NCBI GenBank assembly: GCA_030549175.1
Contig: JAUKUA010000008.1
Span: 310,001-374,000 of the forward strand
Direction of reading: 5' to 3'
Origin: Lasiosphaeris hirsuta
Lineage: Eukaryota; Ascomycota; Sordariomycetes; Sordariales; Lasiosphaeriaceae
Length of the DNA stretch: 64,000 nt
Positions 51,409 through 61,457 of the stretch are shown here, one piece after another. The translations under genes were made by a program, and so were the position numbers. Position 1 is the first letter of the stretch. Each line of letters begins with the position of its first letter. The notes beneath the pieces are model-generated. The model saw only the letters and a program-made list of their open reading frames with translations. It made no database searches and was not told the DNA's origin.

Positions 51409-51567
51409 TGTAACAACCACCACAAACTACATCAAGGCCGTGCATAAGCACTAGCTCCACGCAAGGCGTTCTTACAAGGCTGTGCATAAGCACCAGCTCC
51501 ACGCAAGGCGTTCTTGCAAGGCATACTGCAAAAGCTCATAAGCTCTATATATACTGCTGTGCCCCCC
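51409..51567 (+). repeat. Family C fragment at the right edge of the AT-rich block
   Basis: Starts TGTAACAACCACCAC and matches the first two thirds of the 243-base repeat, including CTCTATATATACT. It then stops at about 51,567 (ccccccagattcattaag). It carries an internal near-duplication of the GCATAAGCACYAGCTCCACG unit. It is much less RIP-mutated than the other two copies. Beyond it the GC content is normal. Confidence 0.75.
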
Positions 51568-51654
51568 AGATTCATTAAGTTAAATCTAGTATTAGTACTA
51601 GTAACCGTACAAGGCGTACGCGAAGGTACGGTATTTCACGCTCTGCTACGATGC

Positions 51655-52955
51655 CGTCATCGCTACTAAACTAGGGTATGGTACGGAGGTCAAACGTAGG
51701 GTGTCTACTGCCACCATCAGGATCCATGTGGAAGCAGCAGCGGCTCTACTATCTCCATGGCTCTCGGTTTAGCCGCTGGCACGGTTGGTGTGGAGGTAGG
51801 TTGTATCATCGTGAACCCTAACATGGTGCTAACTAAATGTGTCTAGACTGTGGGCAGCATCACTTGTCCTGCTATGCGGAGCAATCTCGTCAGCATCAAG
51901 ACTACTGCTGGACTTGTTGCTCATGACAATATCGTTGTCACGAAACTCCGCGGCTCTGTTGGCCCTATAACCCGGACAGTAAAGGATGCGGCGATAATGC
52001 TCAATGCTATGGCTGGCTAGAGCCCAGATGACCCCGCCAGTGTTCAGATTCCGTTCCAGACGGTTCCGGATTATACGAAATCCTGCAAAATTACTGGGCT
52101 AGCCAACAGCCGTCTCGGGGTCCCGCGAAACAACGGAGAAAACCCTTTCGCTGCGAGTATGAACCTTGCTCCAGTAATGGAAACCTTCGATCGTGTCCTC
52201 GACGTCCTAAGGGGGCTTGGAGTCACTGTTATCAACAATACCAACTATACAGCTTACGGAGAGGTGAATGGGAACGACGCCCCCCCAGCAGCTTGTGGGC
52301 CCTTCAGAGTACAAGATGGACATGGAGAATTATCTCAGAAGTCTTGTGGTAAATCCGCGAAAGATCTTGACTCTGAAGGATCTCATTGCGTGCACCACAT
52401 CACTCCCCGAAGAAGAGTATCCATCTCGCGATATCGCCTACTGGGATCTTGCAAGTGAGGGAGCCGATTTCCAATCGACTAAAATAACTCAAGCCGTTGA
52501 GAAAATGAAATACCTTGGGGGCCCAGGAAGAATTGATGGCGCCTTGGATGCTGCCGGTGCTGACGCTCTTATATTCCTGTCTGTATGTTCCTCAGATATC
52601 CCAGGCCTTGTTGGATATCCCGTCATCTGCGTACCCTTGGGGTTCCTACCTGAAGGCACAGTTGAGAAACGAAACCCTCGTGGTAACCTAGTGGAAGAGG
52701 CCCCCGGGATACCGTGAGTATACTGAGAAGCCTCCCCCAACCCTAGTAACTAATCCGGTTCCAGTTTCGGCATCAGCTTCATCGGAAGGCCATATTCAGA
52801 GCAGAGATTGATTGAGCTGGCGTATGCATTTGAGCAGCTTACTGGAATTGGGCTTCAGCGGAAGCCCATGCTGCTTCCGAATGCCGACCTTTGTTCAACA
52901 ATGAAAAAGAGAGGATATTTTTCAAGCATTCTCTCTTGGAGGACTTTCTAAACCC
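51655..52955 (+). pseudogene. Amidase-signature family relic
   Basis: Family role: hydrolysis of amides by a Ser-cisSer-Lys triad. Readable in one frame: WYGGQT*GVYCHHQ, then the Gly/Ser motif DPCGSSSGSTISMALGLAAG, GLVAHDNIVV, SVGPITRTVKDAA and NNTNYTAYGEVN. A frame change falls at a run of seven C (52280-52286). The next frame gives DMENYLRSLVVNP, EEEYPSRDIAYW and GYPVICVPLGF. An intron at 52714-52764 (GTGAGT...CCAG) joins it to FGISFIGRPYSEQRLIELAY. In-frame stops: TAA at 51667, TAG at 51697, 51844 and 52018, at least two at likely Gln codons. The usual DGS nucleophile loop reads VGCII. The N-terminus with the catalytic Lys is missing at the edge of the transposon block. Clearly dead. Confidence 0.85.
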
Positions 52956-53206
52956 AGCTGCTGATTAGGGCAGCAATTACAGTTGCTGGTGTTTGTCAGT
53001 TGTGCGGTTTCTCACTACGCTGTATTCCTCACTCAAGCCCGTCCTGGCAATTCTGATTGAGAACGTCACGGTGCACTACCACAACCGTCTTTTTGTACGA
53101 CTGTACATCCATCCACCCTCTCACCGCCTTGGGCCACAAGTGCAAGAGGCCTGTCAAGGCTGTCAAAGGCCGTTAATGGCCGTAAGCAAAAAAGGCGGTG
53201 AAGGCC
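52956..53206. other. No supported gene
   Basis: Normal-GC sequence after the amidase relic. The plus strand is open from 52,993 to 53,448 but without a recognisable domain. Part of that frame lies over a duplicated segment, so I do not call a gene. Confidence 0.4.
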
Positions 53207-53345
53207 ACACACGGTCGCACTCGATCGCAGTCAATTCAACAATTCAACACTATTACAGCGATTTAAATCGCTCAAATCATCAAAAACGCAATAAAAGCTC
53301 CATCAACAATATAAGTATGCATCTCTGGCTTTGTCACTGGCCCTG
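53207..53345 (+). repeat. Left copy of a duplicated segment with a 16-base palindrome
   Basis: Matches 62581-62733: acacacggtcgcactc, cgcagtcaatt, ttacagcgatttaaatcgct, caaaaacgcaataaa and gctccat are shared in order. It contains the perfect palindrome AGCGATTTAAATCGCT at 53257-53272. Weak similarity continues about 60 bases further (gggcttgcccacagcgct against aggcttgcgcatagtgct), where the right copy begins to encode a Zn2Cys6 motif. Confidence 0.8.
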
Positions 53346-53469
53346 CCACCTCTACTGCCACCTCTGGGCTTGCCCACAGCGCTCCGACCGCGTGCAGCGA
53401 TTCCGCTGCTCGGCCGCGGGCTGGCTATATGGATCTCTGGCAGGATAACCTCCGGCTGGCTGTATGTAG

Positions 53470-53640
53470 GGCGCGCAATTGCAACTCAATTGAAACGCAC
53501 AGGTGGTGGGCAATTGGATCGCGGGATTGGCACGCAAGCTGGCCTTACAATCGGCATGCGGGCCGGCGTTGTAAGTGGTGGGCAACTGGCATGCGGGCCT
53601 TACAGTCGTGTCGCTTTGCGTGTGGGTTGATTGATTGATT
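53470..53640. repeat. GC-rich internal short repeats
   Basis: Words recur: gtggtgggcaa(t/c)tgg at about 53,503 and 53,576, ggcatgcgggcc at about 53,553 and 53,588, cttaca(a/g)tcg at about 53,543 and 53,603, and tgattgattgatt at the end. No frame of known type is seen. Confidence 0.5.
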
Positions 53641-53749
53641 TCTCGCTCAAGACGACTCGGACGTGCCGGGGCCGAGGGCCCCAGCAACGGCTGACTAACA
53701 CAAGGAGATCCTCCTATCGAAATCCAAGCCTAATACATGCCCCTGTTGC

Positions 53750-55445
53750 CGTTTGAGGGCCTCACCAACCCTCACAACTCTCCCGCCAGCTAAGATACGT
53801 AAAAACTCCGTAGAGAAAAGCCACCTTTGTAGACAAGAACACCCTTCTTTGGAGGGAAGGAAAACTACACCCACACCGCGTGTTCAAACTACCTCGCGGC
53901 CGTGGGCCGCCGCCCATTCCGCTCTTCCTCCTCGCCTAGGGTATTTTCTTCCCCTTTTCTAGTTCTTCCTTTGCCGCCATGAACGCTCCAAACGCGGCCA
54001 GCATCTTTGTTGAGCTTGAGGTTAGGATCCTAGGTGCCCATACACCTACCGGTAACCCCCTTGCCAGCGCCGCCACGCTGTGCTTACACTTCAAGAGGTG
54101 CCCGGGGGCCTTAGTCAGCCCGTACTTCCCACAGGCGCCCTCTCACGTCCCCGGATCGTGACCTATCCGTTCGTAGTAGGCCTTAAAGTCCCCGTGCCCG
54201 GTCCTCTCAGCGAGGAGAGCCGCGAGCTACCGCCTTGGAAGCCTGAGTTCCCGGGGGCGTTTCTTCCGGACCTTGACCTTATGGTACCTTGGCTTGCCGG
54301 CCTCCCATCAGGCTTGGAAGGCCTGGGTAAGGTTAAACGTTCCGGGGGCAGCCGGGGGGACGTCCCTCGTGCCCCACGGGGTCTTATCCGACACCCTCTC
54401 GTTCGTGTACTCCGCCCCTCGCTTGGCGTACTTCCGGCACGGCTCGGGCTGCTTCAACCTCCGGTCACCAGCCTCACGGCGCCTGAAGCACTCGTTATAC
54501 GATGTGCCCGGGGCCCGGGAGCCGTCCTTACGCCTGGACGCGGCCAGCGGTACCGGCGGGGTCTAGCCATGGCCTCAAGGAATGCCGCTTAGGTTCTTCC
54601 TGCTCTCTAGCCCCTACCCGGGGCGTAGGCGAGCCGGCTGACTACCGGGTGGCTTATACCTTGTTCCCTAAGGCTGAGAACCCTGGTTGCGAAGTCGTGG
54701 GCTTTCTTCTCGAGGGCGAGGTGGAGCGGGGGCTGGCCTGTCTTAACGTGGAGGACTGCCCTGGGGGTTGTCTTATACGCCGGGAGGGCGGCTTTGAGGC
54801 CGGAGTTGAGCATACGCTGGAGGCCCCTAACGGGGCCCTCCCTATCGTTCCACCACGCCTTGGAGGCGTACATCATCCGTGGGAGTGCCACTGCTGTCAG
54901 GCCCTGGACCGTGAGGTGCGGGGGGAGGCCCCTACCTGGGCCCCCTACTCGCCGTAAAAGCGCCGCCGCCCTAGCTCCTTTCGTGGCTACGTGTTTAACG
55001 TGTTCCTTGAACCTGAGCCTAAGGTCGAACCACACGCCTAGCCACTAGAGGAAGAGACTGTAAGGTACTTACGCCCGCCCTGCTTTTAGGTCCGGCTGCT
55101 TCCGCTGGGTAGGGGCTGGCCCGGGGTTCTCGCTAGCCTCCAAGTCGTCGTCGGTCCCTGGTACCGGGGCCGCTTTTTAATGTTTGAACAGAGCGTACTC
55201 GTACTTATTTGGGTCAAGGGGGACGTTGTTAGCCCTACCCTAGCCGTCGATGGCCGCGAGCTGCCGTGAGAGGTTAGCCTTAACCGTGGCTTTGGACTTT
55301 CCCTTAGTAAGGACGTGGAGGTCGTTGGCGTAGAAGCTTTGGACGAACCTTACGAAGGTCGGTAGCCAGCCCTAGGCCAGGAGCCTGTTAGCTAGCCAGT
55401 CAGCTAATGAGATCAGAACCTACCACGCTGAACTTGATAGTTCCA
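53750..55445 (-). pseudogene. Tad-like LINE retrotransposon, degraded 3' fragment
   Basis: The minus strand carries the end of a non-LTR reverse transcriptase. The catalytic region is at about 55,350-55,320 (FVQSFYANDLHVLT, where YADD has become YAND), followed by ATVKANLSRQLAAIDG, then VPLDPNKYEYALFKH. An open stretch 55035-54607 reads WFDLRLRFKEHVKHVATKG, GLTAVALPRMMYASKAWW and CVxL-type sequence typical of the RT thumb. Further on (about 54,250-53,960) is LAALLAERTGHGDFKAYYER with a Cys/His cluster (GACGKYGLTKAPGHLLKC), as at the C-terminus of fungal Tad/I-type LINE ORF2. Stops and frame breaks are frequent. The 5' part is absent. GC content is high, so RIP here is light or absent. Confidence 0.75.
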
Positions 55446-55815
55446 TGATGTGGCTGTTTGCTTCGGCGGCTCAAAGGTGGGAGTAACATGGCGTTACACG
55501 TGTCGGCGTAGAACTAGGCGCTCTGCCTGGCAGACTGGGGCTGAGTACTTCAGAGAGCCCGCTCGGTCGTGACTCCCCCCATCTCCGCTGGCGCCTCTGA
55601 GGAGCAAAAAGGAGAGTGGCCCTTTGGTTTCGCCCCGCGCCGCCACCCCTTTCAACAAAGCAGCACGCGATCACCCAGCTCGACGACCCATGTCTGGCAC
55701 CGCCAGAACGTGCCTATTGGCGATCGCAATCTCGGGCATGCAGCCGGCAGCGACTATGAGCCATGTCGTTCGGGTTTTCACCTGCTGATATCAAGAACGC
55801 CCTTGGTCTGTGCTA
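55446..55815. other. No supported gene
   Basis: Normal-GC sequence between the LINE fragment and the next coding relic. The open frames at 55471-55674 (minus) and 55569-55850 (plus) have no domain and overlap each other. I see no repeat or RNA gene. Confidence 0.4.
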
Positions 55816-57880
55816 ATGGATGTTGGAGAACTGCTTTGATTAGGGAATAGCGGGTATGGTCGTACCGTAGCTCGGAAGAACCTCAGTGCTGACGTTGACG
55901 GGCTTAGATGTGCGATACAAGCAATTCAAGACCAGCGTTCGGGGCCAAGGACGCCAGGTTGTCCGCCTCTGTAACGTCATTGAACCGTAGACGAGCCCGA
56001 CCCGAACAAACCAGAGAATGCCAGCCTGCAGCAGGAGGTTAGGGATGTCATGGGTGACTTCATACACACAATCAAGAAGTGTTGGGACATCCTCCGGAAC
56101 CCGAGCCACATCAGACTGGAGCAGAATCGCGCAGGCATCGTCAAAAATATCGTCTAGGGCGCAACGGTACAGCAAAATGTCGATGCTCTGATTGGCCAGC
56201 TCCAGTTCCATACGTAAAGACTGCAGATCGTCGTCGTGCCGATAAAGTTTGAGAAGCTAGAGGATATCCGACAAGCGGTGCAAGAGATATTGGAACGTAG
56301 CAGGCAGCAGGATCCAGAACTCAGAGCACAAGCTTCCGACCTGGTCCCGAAATGGATTGTCAACACTCTTCGGAAAACGAGGGACTTTCCAAGTCACCGC
56401 CCGGGATCAGCGTATCCTATCTTCGTTTCGAATATTGAGCTAAAGTTCTACCAAGACATGCAGACAATCAAGCGTACGCCACGAGCCGATGTCAGTGACC
56501 GAGATCTTCAAAGTCTTGCTGCAAGAGCCAAGGAGCCTTTCCTCATCTGGGACCCACCAAAGCAGCGAAAGACCTGATCCCCAATTGAGAAAGAGGACGG
56601 CGAGGAGTACATAGTGACAGCGGCGCTCGCGAGTGACGGGCCGACACAAGAACTTATCTTGTTCAAGAAGGGGCGCACAGACTACCGGCTTGTGCCGACC
56701 GAGGAGATCGAGGGAAAAGTTCAACCGTCGCCGTATCGCAAAGAAAAACGGTTCAACATTTGCGTTGACAAGTTTGTCGCCCGTTACACATTGAAAGATA
56801 CTCCTGTTGTCGTCGACCTGTATCTTCAGGGACATCGGGAGCCTGTCACGTACAAGTTGAAGAGTCTGCAGGACGCCTGGAACTTTCAGCGCGCCATTAC
56901 TGGGTACGAAGTGATTGGGAGTGAGTGGAACGTCCTGTGGAGCGCACAAAAGGAGTTACGGGGTATAAGTGCCTTCTTCGCCAGATCGAGACGGGTCGAG
57001 CTGTCGGGCTACGTCCAGGTCTGGCGCTAGGATCCAGATTCGGAGACTTTCCGATCCGATGCCAGGGCGTCCACCGAGTCCCCGGAATCCCCGACAAGCG
57101 ACAACACAACTCTGGCACCCTTTAGTATTGCCGCCTCGCAGAGGACTGTTAACACCTTTCTGGCCATGGAGACTGTCATTCAAGGGGGCACGCTTGAGCA
57201 GCTTGAGCCGCCTACAGCCCCAGTCATTGCCACTTTTGGCTATTCTGAAAAGTTCTACAGATGCTATATCCTTCCAGGTAAGTGCTCCTTTGGGATGTGG
57301 CTTCTTGGCCTGAAAAGCGATGAGATGCTGACAGTGTTTTGTCAGTGAGGCGCCACCTGTTCATCGACAGGAGTGCATGCCGGTGCACGCTCGAAGGAGA
57401 TGGCGGCGACTGCAAGATTCTGGTTATCCACAGCTCCTCTGGGGAGAAGTTTGAAGTCCTGGACCATTCCACCCCTGACGACGCTAGGGACGCTATCAAA
57501 CACTGGAACCTTGCCATCTTTCGGGGACCTAACCGATCGGTCGAGTACAACGATCTAGCCATCGTTGGGCGCATATCCTGCGAGAAGCTGCAGCTCGTGT
57601 TTCAAACGGCAGAGGAGAGAAAGTCTTCTCGAACGCTTTACAGGTGGCTAGGGGCGAGTACTTCGAGGCCATGGTCGAATACGGCAAGTATAAGGACAAG
57701 TGCAGAACACGCGGGCGACCACCCAAAGGGACCGACCCGCAATGTGTACGGAAGCCCATCGTCTTCGGCGGCCTCGGCCTTGGGGGCAACCCCGCGGTCC
57801 TTTATACCGGTATCAGAGACGCCACCAACGATAGGCACCCTCCCCGCGGTTTCGCGATTATCCCTTGGCTGGTCGTAGGT
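55816..57880 (+). pseudogene. Uncharacterised fungal gene killed by RIP-type nonsense changes
   Basis: A single plus-strand frame from ATG 55816 to 57277 reads on through seven stops: TGA 55837, TAA 55972, TGA 55981, TAG 56155, TAA 56215, TGA 56575 and TAG 57028. Each is one C-to-T or G-to-A step from Arg (CGA), Gln or Trp. An intron at 57278-57345 (GTAAGT, CTGAC, CAG) then joins in frame to VRRHLFID. Readable parts: NASLQQEVRDVMGDF, QNVDALIGQLQFHT*RLQIV, VPIKFEKLEDIRQAVQEI, VVVDLYLQGHREPVTYKLKS and NDLAIVGRISCEKLQLVFQT. A change of frame near 57,620 leads into FSNALQVARGEYFEAMVEY. The coiled-coil N-terminal style resembles a large set of uncharacterised fungal proteins, but I assign no function. 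The end is uncertain. Confidence 0.75.
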
Positions 57881-58434
57881 CCTATTACTGTACATATTCG
57901 AAAGAGGTACGGCTTGTTCGTCTTCGTATATCTAATCTTGTTTCTCTCTCATATCCCAAACTTTGGCCGTTGATCAGACGGTACACTCTCGACGAACCTC
58001 CCGTCGGAGGTAAGGGTGCTCCTTTCAGGGTTGACCACAAGTTCACCTCACAGCGCAACATACAGGATTATGCTCGAATTGATGCCGACTTTGGGCAGAC
58101 TAGGCTGTCATCAGCGGCTTCTAATGACTGTCGAGTCGCTTCTGAGCTATGGGGAATTGCATTTTGGTACCCTCGAGAAGGCAAAGACAGGTTCAAAGAG
58201 CTGGTCGAGCTGGAAGGGTCTCCTGTATGTGGTCTAGAATTCTCGAATACCTTAAGCGGGGTCTTGCAGTTATGCATCAGGGATTCTATTACTATTTTGG
58301 ATCATTTAACTAGAATATACCTAGTCAGTCTCTTGCCATTCATCCAGTTTGAGAAATGTCCTGAACGAAGCTCAATGGGTCAAAGTCAAAACTCCCCTGG
58401 AGACAGCCTGACCTCGTTATACCGCCATGTATAG
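57865..58434 (+). pseudogene. Uncharacterised open frame, possible gene fragment
   Basis: A 189-codon open plus-strand frame with protein-like composition in its middle (VDHKFTSQRNIQDYARIDAD, ASELWGIAFWYPREGKDRFK). It has no convincing start, no recognised domain and no clear intron. It may be a diverged continuation of the preceding dead gene or a separate relic. Low confidence. Confidence 0.25.
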
Positions 58435-58534
58435 GTAGCCAACCAGAGGGACGGTGTGGGTCCATCTAAAATACCTTGCAGGCGATTCTACATACCTACC
58501 ACAGACCATTGGATTCATGGCCGTCACCCGCGGC

Positions 58535-60492
58535 TCAGGGATGACCTCCGTATGATGTCCGCTTGATGATATCCGCTCCTCGCTCAGCCACAGCATACAC
58601 AGTTGCCGACATATGGCCACTAATCGGCATTGGAATGACCGAGGCATCCACGACCCTGACATTAGCTGTGCCGTACACTCTCAGCTCTGGGTCCACCACG
58701 CCGCCTAGCTCTCGTCGCATCATGGCCGCCGAACCCCTCGGGTGTGCCGCCATGTCAACTGTCGCGTAATTAGTGTAAGCTCAATCCACCACACAGGACT
58801 AAGCCACGGGAGAAAAGACGACAACGTACGACTCTGCCGGAAATGAGCAAGCCACTGTGCATCCGTAGCATTCTCAGGCAATACCCCAACGTCAGGGGTA
58901 AGTTGTCCTGTAACCAAGGGTCTGATCCTCCCAGATAACCAGAATTTCTGCACTACCCTGCCAATAGCCGTGGTCACTGTGATATCAAAGTCAGAAGAGA
59001 AGATGCTAGGATCTATCACCGGTCTATCGATCTTGTCGAGATCGCCAAGGTGGACACTGCCCCGCGAGAATGGCAGTACGACATAATAGTTCGAAGCGAG
59101 GATGCCGCCGGGGGCAGAGACAGTGATGACTTCGGCTACGCTGACATTGTGCTGGAAGATGAGTTCGTATTGCAAACGGAACTGCTCCTCGAGAGCCTGT
59201 GCGCTGAGGGCTCCCTTCGAGACGTCTGCCATCGTCCGCGCCCAGTCGGGGAGGCTTTTCCGTGTTGCATTTTTGACTTTGTCGAGACTGTCGCCGAAGA
59301 GATCTGCAGCCGTCACGTAAGTGTGATACGCGCTCGCTGATGATTCCATCTCGCCTGATAACACCATGATATGCACCGATTGTCCACCGAGGTTCTCGCC
59401 GACGCCTGGGAGGTTGACACGGGTTTCGATGCCAAGCAAGTCGAGGATTCTGCTCCCCTTATGTGTTAGCCACTGATCTGCGTCATATCTAAGAACAAAC
59501 GTTAAGTAGGCCACAAACCTTGGATTCCCAATCCCGGAAGCCTCCAGCACCAAAGGCGACCTCACCCCTCCCGCCGAGACAATCACCTCCCTTGTCGCCT
59601 CCATCCTCTCCACCACCCCCTCCCCATTCACAAATTCCACCCCCTTCGCAACCAACAGCCTCCCCTTTCCACTCCCTCCCCCATCCTCCCGCCACAATAC
59701 CCTCCTAACCGTTCCCCTCACCATCTTCAAATTCTCCCTGCCCTCTATAGGGTGATAATATCCCCTCGCTGCATCCCACCTAACTTCCTCCGAGTCCGCC
59801 CTCCCCAGCGTCTGCGGCCCCATCCCATACCCACGCACATCTCCCGCATTCAAATCCCCATTCTTGCCCAAACCCATATCCTCCCAAGTCCCCATGATAA
59901 GCGGCGCAAACGACCCATTCCTCAGCGCCGAAGTATACCCCACCCTCAATAGTCCGCTAAATCCATGGTTCCCCTGTCGGTACGTCGTCCCAGCGGCTAC
60001 CTGCGTCGCCGTCGGGATTGTGTAATTCTCCGCCTTCAAGAAGTAAGGAAATAAGTCCTTCCAGCTCCAGCCTAGGTTTCCAAGCCCCTCCCAGACATCA
60101 AAAACCCGCGCATCCCCACGGATGTACGTCATCCCATTAATGGTGCTCGTCCCGCCCCATGCCTTTCCCTGGTGAAGCGTAAGCGACCGGTTGTTCGCGC
60201 GCGGCTGGGGCACAGTGGTGTAGTTCCAGTCGATGGGGGTGTTGAAGGCCTGGGAGAACTTGTCTGTGCCGCTGACATTGGGGTTGCGGCGCTCGTCGCC
60301 GCCGGGCTCGATGACGGTTACGGTGACGGAGGGGTTGGAGGAGAGGCGGTTGGCGAGGACGAGACCGGCGGTGCCGCCGCCGATGATGAGGTAGTCGGCG
60401 GCTGGTGGAGCGCAAAGTGATTCCCCCGCAAAGAGGAGGAGGAGGAGGAGGGAGGTAACTGCTAGAGTTTTCATTTTTCCGCCGTTTTGCAT
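58535..60492 (-). CDS. Secreted GMC-family FAD oxidoreductase, three exons
   Basis: Flavin-dependent alcohol/sugar oxidase or dehydrogenase family; substrate unknown. Exons are 60492-59519, 59449-58830 and 58758-58535. Introns are 59518-59450 (69 bases, GTTTGT, branch-like GCTAAC, GCAG) and 58829-58759 (71 bases, GTACGT, ACAG). The first intron is a multiple of three and open, so retention would add 23 residues without a stop. The spliced product is 605 residues. Signal peptide: [20 protein letters not shown]; the ATG at 60474 may be the true start instead of 60492. FAD-binding [17 protein letters not shown] signature 1 around [20 protein letters not shown]; signature 2 [18 protein letters not shown]-terminal catalytic His residues in [11 protein letters not shown] and [20 protein letters not shown]. 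All key motifs are present. A tandem 9-base repeat lies just upstream. Confidence 0.9.
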
Positions 60493-60518
60493 TTTAAGCC
60501 AGGTATAAGACTAAGGTT

Positions 60519-60554
60519 GGACAGATTGGACAGATTAGACAGGTTGGACAGGTT
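60519..60554. repeat. Four tandem 9-base units upstream of the GMC gene
   Basis: Units ggacagatt, ggacagatt, agacaggtt and ggacaggtt, 26-62 bases upstream of the ATG at 60492. They lie in the 5' leader or core promoter; a regulatory role is possible but untested. Confidence 0.8.
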
Positions 60555-61457
60555 GTGGGCTTTTCGTGATAATATCAAGCTAGTGTCAATGTCGTATCTA
60601 GCGCTGAGGTAACCCTCCCCCCCGGGCTTCCGTAACGGCTATTCAAAAACGGGCCGAAAGTATATCCCGCTGTTGTATCAACTAACAGGCACCGAAAGCC
60701 GGACAAACAGAAGCGAGCCGTGCGAGGAGACTCTCTGCCGTTTGGGAGCCTTGGCAACCCCATCCGGAAAGATTAGCGCGCTAAGAAATGCAGAGAGTGT
60801 TGGTAATTTTAACGAATAGCTAGCTGCCTTTACAGTAGTTAACAATAAATTCTGGAGCATTATGCAGCTCGTCCTTGGCAGTTAATAGTAACCGGCTGCC
60901 TTTGAGGAAGATCGAGGTAGTCTTCCTGAGGCTGACAACTTACTAAGGCTGCCTGGGCAATCATAGGAGATGGTGATAAACACAACGATGCTAGATCTGA
61001 TGTCAATCGATGCGGCTCTTGCGTCGCTCTGCTGTCCCAGGTATGATAACCCCAAGCGCGATTCACCGTCTGCTTTAAAATCACAATTATCCCAGTCGTA
61101 AGCCACTCACGGAGACGACTCGTTGAGAATTGGCATCCGAACTTTCCTGCCACAACCAAAGCGCCGCAGCTGCGAGAAGATTAACACTAACAGAAAGAAC
61201 TAGACACAGTCGCTAAGTTGATTAGTGAACATGGCATTCAGCACCCACTGACGCGCCACCTCGCATGTAAGCTGGCATGTCAAGGCCAAATTGGCGCGGT
61301 GTCACATGAGTTCAGGCCAATGATGAGGACACAAGAAAGTCGTCACGTTGTTTAGTCGTTGGTGGGCAACACTGAGCGGGGAGCCGTGAAGAAGTTTGAA
61401 CCGATCTGCTACCGCCGATAATATACCTTGACAATTCGCACTGCGGCATCATTGACC
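60555..61457. other. Intergenic region, no supported gene
   Basis: It lies between the GMC gene start and the AAMDC-domain gene stop. Open frames are short and overlapping. It contains the 5' regulatory region of the GMC gene. I see no RNA gene or repeat. Confidence 0.5.

Larger units (their letters stand above)
4866..51567. repeat. AT-rich RIP-mutated nested retrotransposon block
   Basis: This is a nearly continuous AT-rich tract with very few CA/TG dinucleotides and very many TA. Reading frames of recognisable retroelement proteins are broken mainly where Trp (TGG) became TAG/TAA and Gln (CAA/CAG) became TAA/TAG. The two LTRs of the complete family A element differ, by eye, only by transitions. 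This is the known signature of repeat-induced point mutation. Mutation is uneven: some LTR halves (for example 35,500-36,169, 45,800-46,374 and 50,300-50,924) keep many CA/TG and look much less mutated. No host gene was recognised inside. Confidence 0.9.

Noticed and set aside
4866..51567. Centromere candidate because of AT-rich nested retroelements
   Set aside because: Such blocks do occur in fungal centromeres, but composition alone cannot separate them from ordinary RIP-mutated islands; CENP-A ChIP data would be needed.
54080..54592. Plus-strand 170-codon frame in the GC-rich LINE region
   Set aside because: The complementary strand holds recognisable LINE ORF2 sequence; long frames on both strands are expected at high GC.
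55840..56211. Minus-strand frame of 123 codons
   Set aside because: It is the complement of the plus-strand dead gene at 55816-57277, whose frame has clear protein-like content and a consistent intron.
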